Positions 33,722 to 41,444 of a stretch of 51,162 nt of DNA are shown piece after piece. A model generated the notes under the pieces. That model worked only from the letters and a program-made list of their open reading frames with translations, had not been told where the DNA came from and did no database searches. A program made the position numbers and the translations under genes. The stretch is from Kiloniellaceae bacterium. Its GTDB lineage: Bacteria > Pseudomonadota > Alphaproteobacteria > Kiloniellales > J153. Where the stretch lies: contig JAJFGP010000178.1 in NCBI GenBank assembly GCA_021776055.1, positions 1 through 51,162 of the forward strand. The letters are read 5' to 3'. The stretch's first letter is position 1, and every line of letters begins with the position of its first letter.

Positions 33722-34324
33722 ATGTCTCAGCTCGATCTGCTCCTCCCGCTGGGTTTGTTCGCGATTTCCACGACCATCACACCGGGACCCAACAACGTGA
33801 TGCTCACGGCTTCGGGCGTGAATTTCGGATTTCGCCGCACCGTTCCGCATATGCTTGGCATCGCCCTGGGGTTTCCAGCCATGGTCGCGGCTATTGGGCT
33901 TGGCCTCGGTGGACTCTTCGAGGCCTACCCGCAGATCCATGAAATTCTGAAATACGTGGGTATCGCATACTTGCTGTGGCTGGCCTGGAAAGTCGCAACG
34001 GCGGGGCAATCCGAAGAGGCGGGCGCCAAGGCAAAGCCACTGAACTTTCTGCAAGCGGCGGGATTTCAGTGGGTCAATCCCAAGGCCTGGATCATGGCGG
34101 TAGGCGCGATCGCCACCTACACGACGCTGCAAGGAGATGTCACGCAGGAGGTGCTGCTGATCGCCGCCGTATTCTGCCTCGTGACATTTCCGACCGTCGC
34201 TATCTGGACGCTCTTCGGCACCGCCATCCGCCGCCTTCTCAAGACGACCCGGGCCCGGACCGTGTTCAATTGGAGTATGGCGGCACTGCTCGTCGCCTCT
34301 CTCCTGCCCTTTCTGGTTGGCTGA
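33722..34324 (+). CDS. LysE/RhtB-family amino acid exporter, copy A
   Basis: A 200-residue inner-membrane exporter of the LysE/RhtB family with about six helices. Family signatures are TPGPNNVMLTASG in the first helix, GIALGFPAMVAAIGLGLGG, and NFLQAAGFQWVNPKAW. Substrates are usually amino acids or derivatives such as homoserine, threonine or cysteine-pathway compounds; the exact one is unknown. The start is ATG 33722. It is about 78% identical by eye to the next gene, a tandem paralogue, with 34 or so of the 43 differences being conservative or in loops. Confidence 0.9.
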   Translation: MSQLDLLLPLGLFAISTTITPGPNNVMLTASGVNFGFRRTVPHMLGIALGFPAMVAAIGLGLGGLFEAYPQIHEILKYVGIAYLLWLAWKVATAGQSEEAGAKAKPLNFLQAAGFQWVNPKAWIMAVGAIATYTTLQGDVTQEVLLIAAVFCLVTFPTVAIWTLFGTAIRRLLKTTRARTVFNWSMAALLVASLLPFLVG

Positions 34325-34364
34325 CGCTCGCCAGCCGCATTCGCATCTGACTTGAGTCGCGGCA

Positions 34365-34420
34365 ATTGAACCCCGACAATACCGATCTTGGCGGCGGAGC
34401 GGACGGCAGGTTAATGTCGT
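34365..34420. repeat. Upstream part of a tandem duplication (copy B)
   Basis: Counterpart of 33633-33690, preceding the second LysE gene by about 30 bases. The two copies differ at roughly a quarter of positions at the 3' end and less at the 5' end, so the duplication is not recent. Confidence 0.8.
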
Positions 34421-34451
34421 CTTGCATCTTGACCTATTTCGGTAACGACCC

Positions 34452-35054
34452 GTGCCACAACTTGATCTGCTGCTCCCCTTAAGTTTTTTCGCCTTTTCGA
34501 TGGGCATCACGCCGGGACCAAACAACGTGATGCTGACAGCTTCGGGAGTGAACTTTGGCTTCCGCCGCTCCGTTCCGCACATGCTTGGGATTGCGTTGGG
34601 CTTTCCCGTCATGGTCACGGCCATTGGTCTGGGGCTTGGTGGGGTTTTCGAGGCCTATCCGCTGATTCATGAAATTCTGAAATACTTCGGCATCGCCTAC
34701 CTACTCTGGCTGGCCTGGAAAATCGCCACCGCCGGGCGCACGGAAGACACCGGCACCAAGGCCCAGCCATTGAATTTCCTGCAAGCGGCAGGATTTCAAT
34801 GGGTCAATCCAAAGGGCTGGGTCGCAGCCATGGGAGCGATCGCTACCTATACAACGTTGCACGGAGATGTCGTTCAGGAAGTCTTCCTGATCGCCGTCGT
34901 TTTCGGCCTTGTGACGATTCCGTGCATTACCGTCTGGACGCTGTTCGGCACCGCGATCCGCCGCCTTCTTAGATCGGACCGAGCCCGCACCCTGTTCAAT
35001 GGGAGCATGGCAACACTGCTGGTCGCCTCTCTCGTGCCCATCCTATTCAGCTAA
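34452..35054 (+). CDS. LysE/RhtB-family amino acid exporter, copy B
   Basis: A 200-residue paralogue of the preceding gene, colinear without gaps. The signature TPGPNNVMLTASGVNFGFRR and the NFLQAAGFQWVNPK segment are unchanged; differences cluster near the N-terminus (SFFAFSMG versus GLFAISTT), in the central loop (TAGRTEDTGTKAQ) and in the last helices. That pattern fits substrate divergence. The start is GTG 34452. The stop region overlaps the convergent methyltransferase gene by 12 bases. Confidence 0.9.
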   Translation: MPQLDLLLPLSFFAFSMGITPGPNNVMLTASGVNFGFRRSVPHMLGIALGFPVMVTAIGLGLGGVFEAYPLIHEILKYFGIAYLLWLAWKIATAGRTEDTGTKAQPLNFLQAAGFQWVNPKGWVAAMGAIATYTTLHGDVVQEVFLIAVVFGLVTIPCITVWTLFGTAIRRLLRSDRARTLFNGSMATLLVASLVPILFS

Positions 35055-35879
35055 ACGAGCAATCATCTGCACGGGCGCAATACGGCCGCTTTCGAGATTT
35101 TCGATGGTGTTGCCGATCTTCTCGCGGGCGTTCGCCCCCATGAGAATATGAACACCCAGTGGTGGCGGTCCGCCCGCGGCGGCGGCCTGGATCTGCCGGA
35201 AGAATTCCCGCGCGAATTCCGTCCGATCATCGGCATCTTGAACGGAAAATCTCGCATCTCCGAGTAGCGTGCGCATCTCCTCCGGCGTGGTCAGATGGCT
35301 AGTTTCCGGTGTCTCTGCCCAGGGCACAGGGAACGAGAGGGCCTCGTCACCCTTTTTCATCACATCGTAGATACACAACGTCGCACCGGGTTTCAGCACT
35401 CGAGCGATCTCGCCATAGAGCGTCGCCCGGTCGCGAATATTCATGGCAACATGCAGGGTGATCGCCGCATCAAAGGTTTCGTCGTCAAAAGGCATGGCAA
35501 GCGCGCTGGCGACCTCATACGACACCCGGTCGCCTTGCCCCGTCATCTCGGCCAGCGTCTTTGCCGTCGCGATGTACTCCGGCGTCAAGTCAATGCCGGT
35601 AACCTTGCATCCGACTTGCTTGGCGATATGGCGCGTCGCACCGCCAATGCCGCATCCGACATCCAGAACGTGATGGTCCGCGCGCAAGGCCATCTTCGAC
35701 AAGGCATAGGCGGTGGCGTTCCGCCCGCCTAAGTGAAATTCATCAACAGGCGCTAAGTCATCGGGCCCCAGCCGCGCCATGTCGGCGCCGGTCGCTGCCA
35801 ACCCCGCGAGAATGCGTTCCAACAGATCGCCGCTCCCGTAATGTTGTGCGACGGAATTTTCGATGTCGTTCACGGGCAT
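35043..35879 (-). CDS. SAM-dependent methyltransferase, UbiE/phosphoethanolamine-like
   Basis: A 278-residue class I methyltransferase. SAM motif I is VLDVGCGIGGATRHIA, with motif II VTGIDLTPEYI and post-motif VLKPGATLCIYDVM. The segment FDAAITLHVAMNIRD matches small-molecule methyltransferases such as those acting on sarcosine, phosphoethanolamine or ubiquinone precursors. The start is ATG 35879; GGAG sits very close to it, so a start slightly downstream is possible. It follows the MAPEG gene by 21 bases and is likely co-transcribed with it under the divergent HxlR regulator. Confidence 0.82.
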   Translation of the reverse strand: MPVNDIENSVAQHYGSGDLLERILAGLAATGADMARLGPDDLAPVDEFHLGGRNATAYALSKMALRADHHVLDVGCGIGGATRHIAKQVGCKVTGIDLTPEYIATAKTLAEMTGQGDRVSYEVASALAMPFDDETFDAAITLHVAMNIRDRATLYGEIARVLKPGATLCIYDVMKKGDEALSFPVPWAETPETSHLTTPEEMRTLLGDARFSVQDADDRTEFAREFFRQIQAAAAGGPPPLGVHILMGANAREKIGNTIENLESGRIAPVQMIARLAE

Positions 35880-35900
35880 TCTCCAGAATTTACACGCCAA

Positions 35901-36308
35901 TTACATGACAAGTTGATAGGCCAAAACCAAACACGCGCCGACACCAGTGAACCAGGCAATCGTCCGCACGAATGGCAACTTCACGGTATAGAAGACTCCA
36001 TGCACAAGCCTAGCCCAGAAATACGTTGCGCTGGCCGCCGCGGTAATCTCATTGCTTGCCCCGGTTACGTGAACGGCAAGCGCCAGCGGAGCAAAGACAA
36101 CCAGGTTTTCTACAGCATTCATATGGGTGCGATACGCCCGGTGCGCCCAATCATCGTCGAATGGGTCGTCGCCAGGCAAAGGATCGGCCGCGAGACGTAG
36201 GAAACCGATCTTGGGTACGGTTTTGGAAATCCTGTAGTACGCGTAAGGCAGCCACAAAAGAACCGTGAACGCCGCGCTCAGCGTCAGCCAATAGATTTCA
36301 CTCGACAT
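35901..36308 (-). CDS. MAPEG-family membrane protein
   Basis: A 135-residue four-helix protein of the MAPEG family (membrane-associated proteins in eicosanoid and glutathione metabolism). Landmarks are the central RAYRTHMNAVENLVVFAPLAL with its conserved Arg, Asn and Glu, and the third helix ATYFWARLVHGVFYTV. Bacterial members are often glutathione-dependent. ATG 36308 has GGAG at a workable spacing; ATG 36311 is almost on top of it. It is divergent from the HxlR regulator and probably controlled by it. Confidence 0.88.
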   Translation of the reverse strand: MSSEIYWLTLSAAFTVLLWLPYAYYRISKTVPKIGFLRLAADPLPGDDPFDDDWAHRAYRTHMNAVENLVVFAPLALAVHVTGASNEITAAASATYFWARLVHGVFYTVKLPFVRTIAWFTGVGACLVLAYQLVM

Positions 36309-36371
36309 CATGCTCCATCCCTCTGTTGCCCACCGGTTAGTGGGCAAAACTCCGTGGGTGACATTTGATAA

Positions 36372-36426
36372 ACTTGCTTTTCACAAGCTATCGAGACGAT
36401 ACGTCGCAAACTTGCTTTTTGCAAGT
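36372..36426. promoter_or_regulatory. Two operator-like palindromes between MAPEG and hxlR genes
   Basis: Two 17-base sites share ACTTGC/ACTTG arms and TTTT centres: 36372-36388 (ACTTGCTTTTCACAAGC, imperfect) and 36410-36426 (ACTTGCTTTTTGCAAGT, perfect). Centre-to-centre distance is 38 bases, about 3.6 helical turns. They lie in the divergent region right before the HxlR-type regulator gene, the usual place for autoregulatory HxlR sites. Assignment to this regulator is inference. Confidence 0.65.
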
Positions 36427-36446
36427 CTTCATTCTAGGATCAGTCC

Positions 36447-36863
36447 ATGGCCACCCCGGACAAGAAGCGCGACACCGGCTGCCCCATTGCCTTCGCCCTC
36501 GACACGTTCGGGGACAGGTGGAGTCTGATGATCATTCGGGACATCGCGCTGCGTGGCAGCCGAACCTACGGAGAGTTTCGCGACACCCCGGAAAAGATCG
36601 CAACGAACGTCCTAGCGGACCGCCTGCGGGAGCTGGAGGCAGACGGCATCATCCAAAAAACGCGTGACCCGGAAAATCAGCGCAAGAACATCTACGCGCT
36701 GACCGAGAAGGGCTGCGACCTGATTCCGGTCGTTCTGGAGATGGTTCGCTGGAGCGCGAAGTACGATCGGAACACAAAAGTCGGCGACAAATTTCTCAAC
36801 AAAATCAAACGCGACCGGGACGGTTTTGAGATGGAGATACGCAGCCGCCTGAAGGATCGGTGA
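36447..36863 (+). CDS. HxlR-family transcriptional regulator
   Basis: A 138-residue winged-helix regulator of the HxlR family. The N-terminal Cys (DTGCPIAFALD) is in the position of the redox or electrophile-sensing Cys of relatives. It is followed by the typical DRWSLMIIRDIALRGSRTYGEF and the winged helix ATNVLADRLRELEADGIIQK, then YALTEKGCDLIPVV. HxlR proteins commonly respond to electrophiles or thiol stress. The start is ATG 36447 with AGGATC upstream. It is divergent from the MAPEG-methyltransferase pair and overlooks two palindromes. Confidence 0.92.
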   Translation: MATPDKKRDTGCPIAFALDTFGDRWSLMIIRDIALRGSRTYGEFRDTPEKIATNVLADRLRELEADGIIQKTRDPENQRKNIYALTEKGCDLIPVVLEMVRWSAKYDRNTKVGDKFLNKIKRDRDGFEMEIRSRLKDR

Positions 36864-36884
36864 CGGCCGCCGAAGAAAGGAATT

Positions 36885-36961
36885 GGCGCGCCCGGCAGGA
36901 CTTGAACCTGCAACATCCGGCTTAGAAGGCCGGTGCTCTATCCAGTTGAGCTACGGGCGCG
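36885..36961 (-). tRNA. tRNA-Arg (anticodon TCT)
   Basis: On the minus strand the molecule folds fully. The acceptor arm GCGCCCG pairs with CGGGCGC. The D arm is GCTC/GAGC. The anticodon arm CCGGC-CTTCTAA-GCCGG has loop anticodon TCT, and the T arm is GCAGG-TTCAAGT-CCTGC. The discriminator is G and CCA is encoded at 36885-36887. It reads AGA and AGG codons. Confidence 0.97.
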
Positions 36962-36992
36962 CGATGTGCCGGCACGGTGGAGACGGCCAGCA

Positions 36993-37304
36993 TCAATGGG
37001 TCCATGGCCCCGGTCTGTGGAAGCTAAAATTGTCGGCATAGGCCTTGGGCTCGACGCGCCGTTCGCGCGGTGTCTCCAGGGTGTACATGAAGCCATGCTT
37101 CTTGGCGTAGGCCACCGCCTCCTCCTGGCTGCCGAACCAGAGGCGGACTTGGCCCTTCGTATCCGCCGAGCTGGTCCAGCCCATGAGCGGCTCGACCCGG
37201 CGTGGCGATTCGGGCTCGAATTCGACCACCCAACGATCGGTATTGGCGCGGCCGGACTGCATGGCCGTCTTGGCCTGTCGATGGATGCGTACATGTGCAG
37301 GCAT
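36993..37304 (-). CDS. NDUFS4-like complex I accessory subunit
   Basis: A 103-residue protein of the ETC complex I subunit family, homologous to mitochondrial NDUFS4 (18-kDa subunit). The conserved core is WVVEFEPESPRRVEPLMGWTSS, followed by QVRLWFGSQEEAVAYAKKHG and YADNFSFHRPGPWTH at the C-terminus. In alphaproteobacteria this small protein is a peripheral subunit of NADH:quinone oxidoreductase, encoded away from the nuo operon. The start is ATG 37304 with GGAGC upstream. It sits between two tRNA genes on the same strand. Confidence 0.93.
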   Translation of the reverse strand: MPAHVRIHRQAKTAMQSGRANTDRWVVEFEPESPRRVEPLMGWTSSADTKGQVRLWFGSQEEAVAYAKKHGFMYTLETPRERRVEPKAYADNFSFHRPGPWTH

Positions 37305-37340
37305 AAGGTTGCTCCGTTGCGGCCGTGGTCCTACGCGTTC

Positions 37341-37417
37341 TGGTCGGGGCGAGAGGATTCGAACCTCCGGCTTCCTGCTCCCAAAGCAGGCACTCTACCA
37401 GGCTGAGCTACGCCCCG
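37341..37417 (-). tRNA. tRNA-Pro (anticodon TGG)
   Basis: On the minus strand the acceptor CGGGGCG pairs with CGCCCCG. The D arm is GCTC...GAGT, the anticodon stem CCTGC...GCAGG encloses TTTGGGA with anticodon TGG, and the T arm is GGAGG-TTCGAAT-CCTCT. The discriminator is A and CCA is encoded (37341-37343). Confidence 0.97.
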
Positions 37418-37468
37418 ATGCGCAGGAAATTAGGGAGTCGCCGAGGCGGACGCAAGCCCGCCCATCTT

Positions 37469-38401
37469 CTACTCGGCGGCGCCGCGGCGGTTGACGGACG
37501 TACTCGCGGGCCCGCCAGCGACCCGAGTAGGCGTGGCGTAGCGTGCTTCCTCGGCGTAATAGTCGTCGAATCCCACGATGCGGCGCAACTCGGCGAAATC
37601 GAGCAGGCGGTCGTTGGGGTGGCCGCCACCTTTCATCACGTCCAGGCTCTCGCGCATGGCACGCATCGCGGCGCTTAGCAGGGTCAGCGGGTAGGCCACG
37701 ATACGATAGCCCAGGGCCTCCAGATCCGCTGGCGGCAACATCGGGGTATCGCCGTTCTCCACCATGTTCGCCATGTGGATGCCGGGCACCTCGACGCAGA
37801 TGCGCGCCATCTCGTCCTCGCTGCGCGGCGCCTCGACAAAGAGGATGTCGGCACCGGCGGCAGCAAAGGCCTGGGCGCGGATCAGGTCCTCGGTCAGGCC
37901 CTCCCCCGCCCGCGCATCGGTACGGGCTAAAATCAAGATGTCGGCCCCCTCTTGGCGCGCATCGACGGCAGCGCGGACGCGGGCGATCGCCTCTTGCCGC
38001 GGCACCACCTGCTTGCCGCGCGTGTGGCCACAGCGCTTGGGACAGACCTGATCCTCGATCATCACGGCGTCAAACCCGGCATCGGCGTAGCCGCGCACGC
38101 TGCGCTTCACGTTGACCGCGTTGCCATAGCCGGTATCCCCGTCGCCGATCATGGGAATCGATACGGCGCTACAGATATTGCGTCCCTGATCCACCATCTC
38201 GCCATACGAGATCAAACCGGTATCCGGCATACCCAGCCGTGCCGCGGAGACCGCGAAGCCACTCATAAAACTGAGCGGGAAGCCCGCAGCCTCAATCAAC
38301 CGCGCCGACAGCGCGTCGAAGCAACAGGGCATAACCAAGATATCCTCGCGCGCGGCAAGCATTTTGCGCAGGCGCGCCGCGGGGCTTTTCGGCTTGGGCA
38401 T
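37469..38401 (-). CDS. Isocitrate lyase/PEP mutase-family enzyme
   Basis: A 310-residue enzyme of the isocitrate lyase/phosphoenolpyruvate mutase superfamily. The signature K-R-C-G-H loop is at residues 122-126, with metal-binding Asp in GDGDTG (about 87-91) and the ARTDAR strand. This size and motif fit 2-methylisocitrate lyase, oxaloacetate decarboxylase, or carboxyphosphonoenolpyruvate/phosphonopyruvate enzymes. The exact reaction is not resolved. It lies 34 bases downstream of no gene and 35 bases upstream of the TRAP permease gene end, all on the minus strand, so a link with the imported substrate is plausible. Confidence 0.82.
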   Translation of the reverse strand: MPKPKSPAARLRKMLAAREDILVMPCCFDALSARLIEAAGFPLSFMSGFAVSAARLGMPDTGLISYGEMVDQGRNICSAVSIPMIGDGDTGYGNAVNVKRSVRGYADAGFDAVMIEDQVCPKRCGHTRGKQVVPRQEAIARVRAAVDARQEGADILILARTDARAGEGLTEDLIRAQAFAAAGADILFVEAPRSEDEMARICVEVPGIHMANMVENGDTPMLPPADLEALGYRIVAYPLTLLSAAMRAMRESLDVMKGGGHPNDRLLDFAELRRIVGFDDYYAEEARYATPTRVAGGPASTSVNRRGAAE

Positions 38402-38435
38402 CGCGGTAATCTAGTCTCCGGCCCTGAGAGAAGTC

Positions 38436-39710
38436 TTAAAGTTTGAAGGGAATATAGAGGGCAATATCCGGTAATGCATAGATAAGTGCAACAGTTGACA
38501 GCATCAGCACGATAAACGGCCAGACGCCGGTCGTCACCTCAGCCATGCGCGCCTTGCCCACCGCTTGGATGACGTAGAGGTTAAGCCCCACGGGCGGCGT
38601 TATCAAAGCGCACTCGATCATAACCACAAATAGGATGCCAAACCAAATCGGGTCGATGCCTAGAATAATTAAGGATGGATAGAGCACCGGCACCATGATC
38701 AAGAGCATGGACAGCGCCTCGAGCACCAGCCCCATCACCAATAGCACAACGCATACCGCCAGAATGAACCAGCCCGCCTGATCGAAGGTCACGGCAATGA
38801 TGTTCGAGATATCCTGCGGGATACGGTAGAGGGTGATCGCCTTCCCGAAAATCTTGGCCCCGGCGATGATCAGGAAAATCGTCACCGTGGTCTTCATGCT
38901 GTCGGCCACCGCTTCTTTCAGACGGCTCCAGGTCAAACTGCGCAACACCACGCCGGTCAGGATCAGGGCGCCGATGAAGCCGATTCCCGATGCTTCGGTC
39001 GGAGTGAAAATTCCGCCGTAAATCCCGCCGATGATGACTCCGGCGAGGACGAACGTAGGGATCGCACGCAGGCTGGCAGAGCGCCGCTCGGCCCAGCCGG
39101 CGCGCGCCATGGGGCGGTAGTTGTTGCCCATGCGGGCGAAGATCATGGCGTAGAGGATGAATAGGCCGGCCAGTATCAGGCCCGGCCCAATCCCGGCGAG
39201 AAACAGATCGATGATCGATTCCTCGGTAACCACGCCATAGACGATCATCGGAATCGACGGTGGGATAAGGATACCCAGGGTGCCGCCCGCCGCGAGAAGG
39301 CCAAGGACGAAGCGGCGCGCATAGCCGCGCTCGATCATCTCCGGAATGGCGACGGTGCCGATGGTCGCGGCGGTGGCCACGGACGAGCCGGAGATGGCGG
39401 CGAAGATGGCGCAAGAAACGATGGTCGCCACCGCCAGCCCGCCCGGCCAATGGCCAACCCAGCTTTGCACGGCCGCGAACAGATCCCGGCCGACACCGCC
39501 TTTCAGCAGCACGTTCGACATCAGCAGGAACAACGGCACGGCCAGCAGGATGAAATTGTCGATGGAACTATAGAGCCCCTGCGGCACCATCAGCGGGGAA
39601 AACCCACCCACCACCAGCATGATGAAACCCAGACCGCCGAGGGCAAATGAAATGGGCACCCCGGCGAACAACAGGGCGAAAAGCCCGAGGACGACCACGA
39701 CCGCGGTCAC
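38436..39710 (-). CDS. dctM: TRAP transporter large permease (DctM type)
   Basis: A 424-residue membrane protein with about twelve helices, the translocating subunit of a TRAP transporter (sodium-driven, ATP-independent uptake of organic acids). Landmarks include IPPSIPMIVYGVVTEESI, AISGSSVATAATIGTVAIP and the C-terminal ITPPVGLNLYVIQAV. The start is GTG 39710, overlapping dctQ by 4 bases. The substrate cannot be told from this subunit. Confidence 0.94.
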   Translation of the reverse strand: MTAVVVVLGLFALLFAGVPISFALGGLGFIMLVVGGFSPLMVPQGLYSSIDNFILLAVPLFLLMSNVLLKGGVGRDLFAAVQSWVGHWPGGLAVATIVSCAIFAAISGSSVATAATIGTVAIPEMIERGYARRFVLGLLAAGGTLGILIPPSIPMIVYGVVTEESIIDLFLAGIGPGLILAGLFILYAMIFARMGNNYRPMARAGWAERRSASLRAIPTFVLAGVIIGGIYGGIFTPTEASGIGFIGALILTGVVLRSLTWSRLKEAVADSMKTTVTIFLIIAGAKIFGKAITLYRIPQDISNIIAVTFDQAGWFILAVCVVLLVMGLVLEALSMLLIMVPVLYPSLIILGIDPIWFGILFVVMIECALITPPVGLNLYVIQAVGKARMAEVTTGVWPFIVLMLSTVALIYALPDIALYIPFKL

Positions 39711-40228
39711 GCCCGGATATCCCGCTCATGGTCGAAGTTGGTGTCGGGTCGAAGCCGGTGACCGCCGACAACTCGGCTGATCTCGATCAGGCATTGGATT
39801 AAAAGGATTGAGAAGCCGAAGGGAACGGCAAGCTCGGTGGTCCATTGCGGCACATCGAACAAGGTCGCCGTGGTCCGGTGCAGGCGGATGGTCTCGAGCA
39901 GGATCAAGATGCCGTACCAGACGGCCCCGGCGGAAAAAACCGCAATCACCCCTAGTGAGAAGATTTCTGAAACCCGCCAGGCACGAGGCCCGAGACGCGC
40001 CGTCAGGACGGTGATGCGGATCAATTCCTGGTGGCGCAGAAGCGTTGCCGCCGCCAGATACGTGGCCCACAACTGAAAGAAGCGGGACATCTCCTCGGCC
40101 CAGATGGTGGGCGCGTTGAAGACATACCGGCCGATCACCTCGTAGCCGATCATGCCGCCGACAGCGAAGAACATCCACGCCGCCAATACGCCGAGATGGT
40201 CGCTCAATCGGTCGAAGAACTTAGCCAT
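39707..40228 (-). CDS. dctQ: TRAP transporter small permease (DctQ type)
   Basis: A 173-residue four-helix subunit partnering DctM. Family landmarks are YVFNAPTIWAEEMSRFFQLWAT with the first helices on either side, and the last helix FGFSILLIQCLIEISRVVGG. The start is ATG 40228. Between it and the binding-protein gene lie 128 bases with two hairpins. Confidence 0.92.
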   Translation of the reverse strand: MAKFFDRLSDHLGVLAAWMFFAVGGMIGYEVIGRYVFNAPTIWAEEMSRFFQLWATYLAAATLLRHQELIRITVLTARLGPRAWRVSEIFSLGVIAVFSAGAVWYGILILLETIRLHRTTATLFDVPQWTTELAVPFGFSILLIQCLIEISRVVGGHRLRPDTNFDHERDIRA

Positions 40229-40262
40229 GGGTCGCTGCGGGTCCCCGGCGCTGTGCCGAAAA

Positions 40263-40344
40263 TCGCGGGCCTCATGCGCATCATGTCGGCAGCATAAGGC
40301 CCGCGAAATCTACACTCGAACCGGCGCCCGGCAAGGGGCGCCGG
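40263..40344 (-). promoter_or_regulatory. Two hairpins between dctP and dctQ
   Basis: Hairpin 1, nearest dctP: arms 40321-40329 and 40336-40344 (9 GC-rich pairs, 6-base loop). Hairpin 2: arms 40263-40272 and 40297-40306 (10 pairs, 24-base loop). Neither is followed by a good T-run. They are placed as in the other binding-protein-first operons. Confidence 0.7.
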
Positions 40345-40356
40345 AGCAATTGGCTC

Positions 40357-41349
40357 TTACCGTAAGCCTTCCGCGGCCTTCACCAGCTTGGCACCCAGCT
40401 CACCCGACTCGGCGAGATAGCCATCAAGAACCGGGGCCGTGGCCGCTCGCCACTTTTCGACCTCTTCTGGCGAAAGCTCCACGATGGTCATGCCGTTCGC
40501 CTTGGCATCCGCATAGGCTTCCGCCTCGATGCGCACCACGTCGTCACGCACGGCAATTTCTGCCTTGCGCGAGGCGGCTTCGATCAGCGACCGCTGTCCC
40601 TCCGACAGACCCTGCCAGAACGTTTCGTTGACCAGCACGATGAACTCGATATCGGCATGGTTGGTGACCGTCACCGAGTCCATGACCTGATACAGCTTGC
40701 GGCTCTTGACACCGGAAATACCGGTCATGCCGGCATCGACCGTGCCACGCTGGTAGGCCAGGAACTGCTCGGAGCCGGAGATTAGAGTCGGCGCGCCGCC
40801 CAGGGCCTCGACGAACTTGCCCAGGGTCTTGCCGAAGACCCGCACCTTCTTGTCCTTCATATCGTCGGGAGTGCGGATGGGCGCACCCTTGCCCAACATG
40901 ATCGCGCCGCCATAGGCCTGCCACCACAGCGGTCGAGCACCGGTCGTCAGGATGGCCTCGTCAATGGGGCCGCGCACCGTGCTGCCCGGCGCGGTCGCCT
41001 TGCGGACCATCTCTTCGCTGTTGAACATGAAAGGGACGTAGAAAATGTCGACCGCCGGAATGGTCCCGGCGAAACGTGTGATCGAGGCAACACCCATCTC
41101 GATGGCGCCGGAGCCGACCGCCTGCGGAACTTCCTTGTCCTTATAGAGTTGGGCAGAATCGTAGATCTCGACCTTGATGTCGCCCTTGCTCGTCTTTTCG
41201 ATCTCGTCCTTGAACAAGACCAAGTTCTGCCCAAGATGGCTTTTCAACGGAAGCTGCAGCGAGATGCGCAGAGTCGTCTCCGCCGACGCCGGCACCGCCA
41301 ACATGCTCAGCAGAATCGCCAGTCCAGCGAACGCAAATACCCGTTTCAT
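40357..41349 (-). CDS. dctP: TRAP transporter solute-binding protein (DctP type)
   Basis: A 330-residue periplasmic binding protein. Signal peptide VFAFAGLAILLSMLAVPASA is cleaved near residue 23. Landmarks are LRISLQLPLKSHLGQNLVLF, EIYDSAQLYKDKEVPQAVGS, DDMKDKKVRVFGKTLGKF and RGTVDAGMTGISGVKSRKLY. The last contains the usual G-T-V-D-A-G-x-T element, and the conserved Arg that ligates substrate carboxylates lies in the KKVRVFG segment. The start is ATG 41349. It heads a dctPQM operon and is followed by hairpins. Confidence 0.93.
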   Translation of the reverse strand: MKRVFAFAGLAILLSMLAVPASAETTLRISLQLPLKSHLGQNLVLFKDEIEKTSKGDIKVEIYDSAQLYKDKEVPQAVGSGAIEMGVASITRFAGTIPAVDIFYVPFMFNSEEMVRKATAPGSTVRGPIDEAILTTGARPLWWQAYGGAIMLGKGAPIRTPDDMKDKKVRVFGKTLGKFVEALGGAPTLISGSEQFLAYQRGTVDAGMTGISGVKSRKLYQVMDSVTVTNHADIEFIVLVNETFWQGLSEGQRSLIEAASRKAEIAVRDDVVRIEAEAYADAKANGMTIVELSPEEVEKWRAATAPVLDGYLAESGELGAKLVKAAEGLR

Positions 41350-41444
41350 TGATATCCTCCCTATCTAAGTTCGGTAGTTAGCCTACCCTAAGTCCCAAGT
41401 TCGACGTAGGTATAACAGCAGGCAAGCCCTGGAAGCATCAGAAA

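Noticed and set aside
36885-37417. tRNA genes as an integration site for a mobile island
   Set aside because: Two tRNA genes are present, but there is no integrase, no duplicated tRNA end and no change of composition around them.
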